From Polaribacter aquimarinus (lineage in GTDB: Bacteria; Bacteroidota; Bacteroidia; Flavobacteriales; Flavobacteriaceae): a stretch of DNA of 64,000 nucleotides. The stretch covers positions 124,001-188,000 of the forward strand of contig NZ_QFFG01000006.1 of the NCBI RefSeq assembly GCF_003129485.1. The letters run 5' to 3'. How positions within the stretch are numbered: the stretch's first letter is position 1; the number at the start of each line of letters is the position of its first letter. The notes under the pieces were generated by a model that was given only the letters and a program-made list of their open reading frames with translations, made no database searches and was not told the DNA's origin. This document shows, piece after piece, positions 57,625 to 64,000 of this stretch. Made by a program: the position numbers and the translations under genes.

Positions 57625-58695
57625 TTACTTTGAAACTTTATTTTCCAATTCCTGCATCACATCAACTAAAGCTTGTACACTATATAACGGTAAAGCATTA
57701 TACATGCTTGCTCTATAACCACCAACACTTCTATGTCCGTTTAAACCACTAATTCCAGCTTCTGCCCACATTTTATCAAAAGTTTCTTTTAAAGACTCAT
57801 CCGTTAATACAAAAGTAGCGTTCATAATACTTCTATCTTCTTTAGCAACAATTCCTTTAAACAATGGGTTTCTATCAATCTCATTATACAAAAGTTTTGC
57901 CTTTTTATTGTTAACTTCTTCAATAAATGGAATTCCGCCTAAATCTTTTAACCATTGTAAAGTTAACATAGAAACATATACAGCAAAAACAGATGGCGTA
58001 TTAAACATACTGTCTTTATCTAGATGTATTTGATAGTTTAACATAGAAGGAATGTGTCTTTCGACTTTTCCTAAAATATCTTCTTTTATAATTACTAAAG
58101 TCGTTCCTGCAGGTCCCATATTTTTTTGAGCACCAGCATAAATTAAATCAAACTTTTCAAAGTCTAATTGACGAGAAAAAATATCCGAACTCATGTCACA
58201 AACTAACGGAACATTGGTTTCTGGAAATTCTTTGAGTTGGGTTCCAGCTACTGTATTGTTACTCGTACAGTGAAAATAATCTGCATCACCAGGGATAGAA
58301 AATCCTTTAGGAATATAGCTGTATCCTTTGTCTTTAGAAGAAGAAACTTCTACCATTTCTCCAAAAGCTTTTGCTTCTTTAATGGCTTTGTCAGACCAAG
58401 TTCCTGTGTTTAAATAGGCTGCCTTTTTATTTAATAAGTTATGAGCTACCATTAAAAATTCTAAACTAGCACCACCTTGTAAAAATAACGCTTTGTAACC
58501 TTTACCTTCTAATCCTAATAATTCTAAAGCTAAAGAACGTGCTTTTTCCATTACAGCAACAAAAGGTTTACTTCTATGCGAAATTTCAATTAACGATAAA
58601 TCATCATTATTAAAGTTGATGATTGCTTCCGATGCTTTTTTTAATACTTCTTGAGGCAAAATACAAGGGCCTGCACTAAAATTATGTTTTTTCAT
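57625..58695 (-). CDS. serC: Phosphoserine aminotransferase
   Basis: SerC converts 3-phosphohydroxypyruvate to phosphoserine with PLP. The 356-residue protein shows NFSAGPCILPQ, the SHRSK segment, LFLQGGASLEF, the PLP Lys in YAGAQKNMGPAG and GHRSVGGYRASMYNALPL. Typical length. It is 38 bases after the LuxC-like gene, in one operon with serA and yggS. Confidence 0.95.
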   Translation of the reverse strand: MKKHNFSAGPCILPQEVLKKASEAIINFNNDDLSLIEISHRSKPFVAVMEKARSLALELLGLEGKGYKALFLQGGASLEFLMVAHNLLNKKAAYLNTGTWSDKAIKEAKAFGEMVEVSSSKDKGYSYIPKGFSIPGDADYFHCTSNNTVAGTQLKEFPETNVPLVCDMSSDIFSRQLDFEKFDLIYAGAQKNMGPAGTTLVIIKEDILGKVERHIPSMLNYQIHLDKDSMFNTPSVFAVYVSMLTLQWLKDLGGIPFIEEVNNKKAKLLYNEIDRNPLFKGIVAKEDRSIMNATFVLTDESLKETFDKMWAEAGISGLNGHRSVGGYRASMYNALPLYSVQALVDVMQELENKVSK

Positions 58696-58733
58696 ATTGA
58701 TGTTATTAATTTTGAAAAATTCCTCTTAGAGGG

Positions 58734-59795
58734 TTATATGTTTGATAAAAATTCTAATGTATTTACACCATCTGCATAGTCTGTTAACTGCGGATGTTGT
58801 GTTTGTCCAAAAGCAACTTCATTTTCTATAAAGTCTTTTGCAACAATACACTGAATCTTTTCTTTATCTTGATGTAATTTTATTTTTAAATCAATTTCAT
58901 TGTCATAGTACTCATAAAAAACTGTGGCAATAGGAGAGGAGTAACTTTCATCTTCTTTAATCATTAGAAAACCATTTTCTAACAAATCGAACTCACTCAT
59001 TAAGTACACAGCTTTGTTATAATCGTAATTATTGGCATATTTAGCATTATTGATAATTTCTTTTTTAGCATACATTCCTTTAAAAAAGTTATCAAAATTA
59101 TAGTTTTTTGGAACATATAATTTAGAAACACTTCTACAGCCTAAGCCAAAATATTGAAAAACATCATCAGATAAATTGATAAAATCTTCATCAGTTTCAT
59201 TACCTGTTAACACAGCAACCGAATTTCTGCTTTTTCTAATAATATTGGGTTTATCTTTAAAATAATATTCGAAATAACGCGCAGTATTATCACTTCCTGT
59301 AGCGATAACTGCATCAAAATCTGACAACTTTTCTTCAGTAAAAGTTATTTTCCCTTTAAAACCTTCTTCTACATACTCTAAATACTTAGCTAAAAAAGGT
59401 AAAATGTGTTTGTCATTTGAAGATTGTTTTACTAATATAGAATGACCAGAAATTAAAACAGATAAAAAATCATGAAAGCCAACTAAAGGGATGTTTCCTG
59501 CCATAATAACGGCTACTTTTTTTGGAGAACTATCAATTAAATCTTTACTACTAGAAAACTTAATTAAGGTGCTTTTTTTTAATGACTTAGACCAATCATT
59601 TAAACTGAATAAAATATTATCTTTTGTAAACCAAGAGTTGTTTTCTTGTGCTAATTTAATTTGATGTAAAAAACCATCATAAAAGATTTCATTATACTCA
59701 ATATTATCTTTCTTTTTTATATTATCAACAGAAAATTGACTTAAAAAAGCCCCTAATTTTGCGAATGCAGTAATTCTATTTTGAATACTAATCAT
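58734..59795 (-). CDS. LuxC-type acyl-CoA reductase
   Basis: A 353-residue protein of the acyl-CoA reductase (LuxC) family: VAVIMAGNIPLVGFHDFLSVL, DAVIATGSDNTARYFEYYF, NSVAVLTG, the likely catalytic Cys in FGLGCRSVSKLYVP and the C-terminal FGQTQHPQLTDY. It should reduce an acyl thioester to an aldehyde with NADPH. No luxA/luxB genes are near; in flavobacteria this gene is regularly found next to serC and a ferredoxin. It is divergent from the ferredoxin gene. Confidence 0.87.
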   Translation of the reverse strand: MISIQNRITAFAKLGAFLSQFSVDNIKKKDNIEYNEIFYDGFLHQIKLAQENNSWFTKDNILFSLNDWSKSLKKSTLIKFSSSKDLIDSSPKKVAVIMAGNIPLVGFHDFLSVLISGHSILVKQSSNDKHILPFLAKYLEYVEEGFKGKITFTEEKLSDFDAVIATGSDNTARYFEYYFKDKPNIIRKSRNSVAVLTGNETDEDFINLSDDVFQYFGLGCRSVSKLYVPKNYNFDNFFKGMYAKKEIINNAKYANNYDYNKAVYLMSEFDLLENGFLMIKEDESYSSPIATVFYEYYDNEIDLKIKLHQDKEKIQCIVAKDFIENEVAFGQTQHPQLTDYADGVNTLEFLSNI

Positions 59796-59814
59796 TTATT
59801 TTGGTTGTCTATAA

Positions 59815-60213
<399 letters not shown>

Positions 60214-60240
60214 TAATTAGACATTACTTAATAAAAAAAT

Positions 60241-60282
60241 AAAAGAGGCTAATTATATTACAGATTAGCCTCTTTTGTTTTT
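60241..60282 (+). terminator. Intrinsic terminator after the ferredoxin gene
   Basis: Perfect 13-bp arms (60241-60253 and 60264-60276) and a 10-base loop, followed by GTTTTT. Confidence 0.88.
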
Positions 60283-60540
60283 ACAATATAATCCATTTAA
60301 ATTGATAATTTAGTAGCATTATCATATGATACAATTTTATTTTTACTGAAGAATTTAAAGCCTTTAGTATAAAAGTGTTTTTTGAATATTATCCCATTAA
60401 CGAATAAGAAGTATTATCTAAAAATTTATTTTATTTGTTTAAATTTTAAACAAATCGAAAAAAATTGATAAATATTTATTGATAAAAAAAAATTAATCAC
60501 TTCGTTTGGGTTTTGAAGAATAAAATTTAGATATTTGCAT
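60283..60540. other. AT-rich non-coding stretch before the his operon
   Basis: No ORF is seen. It holds the inverted repeat at 60433-60455 and, at its end, TAGATATTTGCA (60530-60541), the same sequence as just upstream of aroK and a likely promoter for the his leader. Confidence 0.6.
60433..60455. promoter_or_regulatory. 23-base inverted repeat upstream of the his leader
   Basis: ATTTGTTTAAA and TTTAAACAAAT are perfect 11-base arms around a single T. It lies about 75 bases before the putative his promoter and could be an operator. Confidence 0.35.
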
Positions 60541-60555
60541 TATAAACAAGAACAA

Positions 60556-60609
60556 ATGACATTTATTCAAAATTATCATCGTTTTTACAATTGCTCTCAA
60601 GCGATTTAA
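60556..60609 (+). CDS. Putative his leader peptide, 17 residues
   Basis: ATG at 60556 to TAA at 60607-60609 encodes MTFIQNYHRFYNCSQAI. It follows the likely promoter by 15 bases and precedes an attenuator-like terminator by 31 bases. Only one His codon is present, so simple His-codon stalling would be weak. The last codons contain TTGCTC-TCAA, complementary to the terminator loop. Confidence 0.45.
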   Translation: MTFIQNYHRFYNCSQAI

Positions 60610-60640
60610 AAATGTATTGAATAAAATCAAAATATTTATA

Positions 60641-60671
60641 AACCCGTTTGAGCAAATCGAACGGGTTTTTT
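60641..60671 (+). promoter_or_regulatory. Putative transcription attenuator of the his operon
   Basis: AACCCGTT (60641-60648) and AACGGGTT (60660-60667) form a terminator with T6, between the leader ORF and hisG. Its region TTGAGCAAAT (60648-60657) can pair with ATTTGCTCAA at 60686-60695 (perfect 10 bp) or with TTGCTCTCAA at 60591-60600 (one bulge). These rival pairings are the mark of an attenuator. Confidence 0.6.
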
Positions 60672-60713
60672 CAATTTAAAACCAAATTTGCTCAAGCATA
60701 ATAAAAAACAAAA

Positions 60714-61571
60714 ATGTGTAACTTAAGAATTGCAGTACAAAAATCAGGAAGGTTAAACCAAGACTCAATGAAAATCTTAAAAGATATTGGTATTTCTATT
60801 GATAATGGTAAAGATCAATTAAAAGCAGCAGCAAGAGATTTTCCTGTAGAAGTGTTTTATTTACGTAACGGAGACATTCCTCAATACTTAAAAGATGGAG
60901 TAGTAGACGCTGCGATTATTGGAGAAAACGTATTAATTGAAAAAGGAGATGACATTGAATTTGTTGAGCGTTTAGGCTTCTCGAAATGTAAAGTTTCAAT
61001 TGCAGTTCCTAAAGATTCAGAAGCCAATTCATTAAAAGATTTGGCAGGAAAAAGAATTGCAACTTCATATCCTGAAACGGTAAAAAAATTCTTAAACAAA
61101 CAGAATATTAATGCTCAATTGCATAAAATTAATGGTTCTGTAGAAATTGCACCAAATATTGGTTTAGCTGAAGGTATTTGTGATATTGTATCTAGTGGAA
61201 GTACATTATTTAAAAATGGTTTAAAAGAAATTGAAGTTTTATTAAAATCTGAAGCGGTACTTGCTGTCTCACCAAAAATATCTGAAGAAAGAAGAGCTAT
61301 CCTACAAAAAATTCAGTTTAGAATTCAATCTGTTTTAAAAGGAAGAAATTCAAAATATATATTATTGAATGCTCCAAATGATAAATTGAATAATATTTTA
61401 CAACTATTACCAGGAATGAGAAGCCCAACAGTGTTGCCTTTAGCGGAAAAAGGATGGAGTTCAGTACACACGGTAATCAATAAAAATCAATTTTGGGAAA
61501 TTATCGACGAATTAAAAGTGAATGGAGCAGAAGGAATTCTAGTATGTCCAATAGAAAAAATGGTATTGTAA
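60714..61571 (+). CDS. hisG: ATP phosphoribosyltransferase, long form
   Basis: HisG joins ATP and PRPP in the first step of histidine synthesis. The 285-residue protein has LRIAVQKSGRLNQDS, DAAIIGENVL, the PRPP motif EGICDIVSSGSTL and a C-terminal ACT-like regulatory domain (about 215-285) that allows feedback by histidine, so it does not need HisZ. It is 1 base before hisD. Confidence 0.95.
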   Translation: MCNLRIAVQKSGRLNQDSMKILKDIGISIDNGKDQLKAAARDFPVEVFYLRNGDIPQYLKDGVVDAAIIGENVLIEKGDDIEFVERLGFSKCKVSIAVPKDSEANSLKDLAGKRIATSYPETVKKFLNKQNINAQLHKINGSVEIAPNIGLAEGICDIVSSGSTLFKNGLKEIEVLLKSEAVLAVSPKISEERRAILQKIQFRIQSVLKGRNSKYILLNAPNDKLNNILQLLPGMRSPTVLPLAEKGWSSVHTVINKNQFWEIIDELKVNGAEGILVCPIEKMVL

Positions 61572-61572
61572 A

Positions 61573-62853
61573 ATGAAAACCATATTAAATCCAGACAAAC
61601 AAGATTGGTCAAGAATTTTAGAAAGACCTACAAAAACTGTTAATGACATTGAAAAAACAGTTACTGAAATTTTTGATGATGTTCAAAAAAATGGTGACAG
61701 AGCTATAGATAAATATACCCAGTTATTTGATGGTATTTCTTTAGAAAACAACCTTGTTACAGATGATGAAATAAATAATGCAGTTAAAGTTATTTCAAAT
61801 GGTTTAAAAGCGGCAATTCAATTAGCAAAAGAGAATATTTCCAAGTTTCATACAGCTCAAAAAACAGAAAAAGTTTTTGTAGAAACTGTAAATGGAGTAG
61901 AATGTTGGCAAGAAAAAAGACCTATTCAAAAAGTAGGGTTATACATTCCTGGAGGTACAGCTCCTTTATTTTCTACAGTTTTAATGCTGGCAATTCCTGC
62001 ACAAATTGCAGGTTGTAAAGAAATTGTTTTATGTTCTCCACCAAATAATGAAGGTAAAATTAATCCTGCAATTTTGTATGCAGCAAATTTATGTGGAGTA
62101 ACAAAAATCATTAAAGTAGGAGGTATACAAGCTATTGCAGGACTTACTTTTGGAACAAAAACGATTCCGCAAGTGTATAAGATTTTTGGACCAGGAAACC
62201 AATTTGTTACTGTTGCAAAACAATTGTCAACTAAATATGGTGTAGCTATTGATATGCCTGCTGGCCCAAGTGAATTGTTAGTTGTAGCGGATGATACTGC
62301 AAATGCAAGTTATGTGGCTTCAGATTTATTAAGTCAAGCAGAACATGGTGCAGATAGCCAAGTAATTTTAGTTTCTACTTCTAAAAAGTTAATTACAGAT
62401 GTTGAAAAAGAGATTGATAAACAAATTTTAGAGTTACCAAGAATAAAAATTGCTGAAAAGGCGATTAACAATTCAAAATCAATTTTTGTGAAAAATGATA
62501 AAATAGCTCTAGAATTGATAAATGAATATGGTCCTGAGCATTTTATTGTTTGTACAAATAATAACGATTTTTATGTGAATCATATAGTTAATGCTGGTTC
62601 TGTTTTTATTGGTAATTATACTCCAGAAAGTGCAGGAGATTATGCTTCTGGAACCAACCATACCTTACCAACAAACGGATTTAGTAAAGCCTATTCTGGT
62701 GTAAATCTAGATAGTTTTACCAAAAGTATTACTTTTCAAAAAATAAGTAAAGAAGGAATACAAACTATTGGTAATGTCATAGAATTAATGGCAGATGCAG
62801 AAGGTTTAAAAGCGCATAAGAACGCAGTCTCCATCAGATTAAAAGACTTATAA
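61573..62853 (+). CDS. hisD: Histidinol dehydrogenase
   Basis: HisD oxidises histidinol to histidine in two NAD-dependent steps. The 426-residue protein shows RPIQKVGLYIPGGTAPL, KVGGIQAIAGLTFGT, FGPGNQFVTVAK, MPAGPSELLVVAD, the zinc-binding LLSQAEHGADSQV and YTPESAGDYASGTNHTLPT. Typical length. It lies between hisG and hisC in one operon. Confidence 0.97.
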   Translation: MKTILNPDKQDWSRILERPTKTVNDIEKTVTEIFDDVQKNGDRAIDKYTQLFDGISLENNLVTDDEINNAVKVISNGLKAAIQLAKENISKFHTAQKTEKVFVETVNGVECWQEKRPIQKVGLYIPGGTAPLFSTVLMLAIPAQIAGCKEIVLCSPPNNEGKINPAILYAANLCGVTKIIKVGGIQAIAGLTFGTKTIPQVYKIFGPGNQFVTVAKQLSTKYGVAIDMPAGPSELLVVADDTANASYVASDLLSQAEHGADSQVILVSTSKKLITDVEKEIDKQILELPRIKIAEKAINNSKSIFVKNDKIALELINEYGPEHFIVCTNNNDFYVNHIVNAGSVFIGNYTPESAGDYASGTNHTLPTNGFSKAYSGVNLDSFTKSITFQKISKEGIQTIGNVIELMADAEGLKAHKNAVSIRLKDL

Positions 62854-62867
62854 CAATATTTTAAAGT

Positions 62868-63923
62868 ATGAAAACCGACTTTAACATTGAAAATTTTGTA
62901 AGAGAAAACATCAAATCTCTTAAACCTTATTCTTCTGCAAGAGACGAATATAAAGATGCTAATACACAAGAAATGATTTTCTTAGATGCTAATGAAAATC
63001 CTTTTGAAAATGGAGTAAACCGTTACCCAGACCCTCAACAAAACAATGTCAAAGATTTACTATCTGAAATTAAACATATTCCTAAAGAAAACATTTTATT
63101 AGGTAATGGTAGTGATGAAGTGCTTGATTTGATCTTTAGAGCATTTTGTGAACCTAATATTGATAATATAATTACATTACCACCTACTTATGGAATGTAT
63201 GGAGTTTTAGCTGATGTTAATGCGATTGAAAATAGAAAAGTATTATTAGCAAACAATTTTCAACCTAAAATTGATGAGATATTAAACATTACTGATCAAC
63301 ACAGTAAAATTTTATTTTTGTGCTCACCAAATAATCCAACCGGAAATAGTTTTAATGTTAATATTATTGAAAAATTATTAAGAAAATTTAAAGGATTAAT
63401 TGTCTTAGATGAAGCTTACATCGATTTTTCTAAACAAAAAAGTTGGTTAGGAAAATTGGATAAATTTCCGAACTTAATTATTACACAAACCCTTTCTAAA
63501 GCATATGGTTTGGCCGGAATTAGATTAGGAATTTGTTATGCATCTGCAGAAATTATAAAAATATTAAACAATATAAAACCACCTTATAATGTTAACGAAC
63601 TAACTCAGCAAAAAGCAATTTCAAGATTGCAACGTTTGGATGAAATCCAAAATGAAATTGAGCAATTAGTAAGTGAAAGAAGACGGCTTAAAAAAGAGTT
63701 AGAGTGTTGTGTAAGTTATATAGAAAAAGTATATCCTTCAGATGGAAATTTTTTACTACTTAAAGTAGATGATGCTAACAAACGCTATAATCAATTAATA
63801 GAATATGGGGTTGTCATTAGAAATAGAACTACACAACCTTTATGCGAAAATTGTTTGCGTATTAGTGTAGGTGTATGTGAAGAAAATCAAAAATTAATCA
63901 GAGCTTTAAAAGCAATTCAGTAA
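62868..63923 (+). CDS. hisC: Histidinol-phosphate aminotransferase
   Basis: HisC converts imidazole-acetol phosphate to histidinol phosphate with PLP. The 351-residue class I/II aminotransferase has [54 protein letters not shown] and the PLP Lys in [14 protein letters not shown]. It overlaps hisB by 1 base (TAATG). Confidence 0.96.
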   Translation: MKTDFNIENFVRENIKSLKPYSSARDEYKDANTQEMIFLDANENPFENGVNRYPDPQQNNVKDLLSEIKHIPKENILLGNGSDEVLDLIFRAFCEPNIDNIITLPPTYGMYGVLADVNAIENRKVLLANNFQPKIDEILNITDQHSKILFLCSPNNPTGNSFNVNIIEKLLRKFKGLIVLDEAYIDFSKQKSWLGKLDKFPNLIITQTLSKAYGLAGIRLGICYASAEIIKILNNIKPPYNVNELTQQKAISRLQRLDEIQNEIEQLVSERRRLKKELECCVSYIEKVYPSDGNFLLLKVDDANKRYNQLIEYGVVIRNRTTQPLCENCLRISVGVCEENQKLIRALKAIQ

Positions 63924-64000
63924 TGAAAAAAGTACTATTTATCGACAGAGATGGAACTCTAGTGTTAGAACCACCTGTAGATTATCAGTTAGATAGTTTA
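63923..64000 (+). CDS. hisB: HisB, N-terminal part only
   Basis: The first 26 codons run to the window edge: [18 protein letters not shown]. The DRDGTL motif is that of the HAD-type histidinol-phosphatase which is the N-terminal half of bifunctional HisB (histidinol-phosphatase / imidazoleglycerol-phosphate dehydratase). The next gene in the his operon order hisG-D-C-B fits. Confidence 0.88.
   Translation, partial: MKKVLFIDRDGTLVLEPPVDYQLDSL

Noticed and set aside
58734..59795. LuxC-like gene as part of a bioluminescence operon
   Set aside because: No luciferase genes are present; the gene sits beside serine-synthesis genes, as in non-luminous flavobacteria.

Overview
The window is chromosomal DNA from an AT-rich (roughly 30% GC by eye) Bacteroidetes bacterium, most likely a marine Flavobacteriaceae of the Polaribacter/Tenacibaculum kind (inference). 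Clade markers are a fused LpxC-FabZ, a PorX regulator of type 9 secretion, lipoproteins with short Bacteroidetes-type signal peptides, a TonB-dependent receptor, a YtxJ bacilliredoxin-like protein, and promoters of the TTG-N17-19-TAnnTTTG type close to start codons. No rRNA, CRISPR array, insertion sequence or prophage was seen. Two tRNA genes (Lys, Leu) lie at 31.0-31.2 kb.

Layout. 1-4.4 kb: end of an outer-membrane protein, a large unknown lipoprotein, a DUF1287 protein and porX. 4.6-13.3 kb: HD hydrolase, the lipid A genes lpxD, lpxC-fabZ and lpxA, then efp, a methyltransferase, a second lpxD-like gene, sucD and fabG. 13.3-18.9 kb: vWA membrane protein, CDF metal exporter, prohibitin-like protein, DinB-like protein, an unannotated 40-residue ORF with an ECF-type promoter, and a CarboxypepD_reg-like protein. 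19.2-30.8 kb: the accessory region (below). 31-47.7 kb: tRNAs and mostly housekeeping genes (aroK, PRTase, S4 protein, FKBP lipoprotein, transketolase half, maf, UbiA enzyme, smpB, a NarL-type two-component system with a small repeat protein, hsp20, clpB, ytxJ, helicase). 47.8-54.8 kb: three secreted-protein genes: a caspase-like protease with four N-terminal repeats, a papain-like protease with a 26-Asn linker, and a DUF3857 protein. 54.8-60.2 kb: exonuclease/GIY-YIG, yggS, serA, serC, LuxC-like reductase, ferredoxin. 60.5-64 kb: start of the his operon (hisG, hisD, hisC, partial hisB) behind a putative attenuator with a 17-codon leader.

The main candidate for an undescribed system is 19.2-30.8 kb. 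A glycosyltransferase of the Skp1-hydroxyproline GlcNAc-transferase (Gnt1) family, a GT-C type membrane protein and a prolyl-4-hydroxylase carrying a degenerate C39-peptidase-like domain form one operon. Next to it are a TylF-type methyltransferase, a GT2 enzyme and a TonB-dependent receptor on the opposite strand; an operon of a PqqD-like RRE protein, an FkbM methyltransferase and a GT1-like glycosyltransferase; a second protein with the same degenerate C39-like domain and a RiPP-leader-like tail; and a secreted extensin-like protein with six 20-residue proline-rich repeats. Together they suggest bacterial proline hydroxylation followed by O-glycosylation (and methylation) of a peptide or cell-surface protein. 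The family assignments rest on visible motifs; the link between enzymes and substrate is inference.
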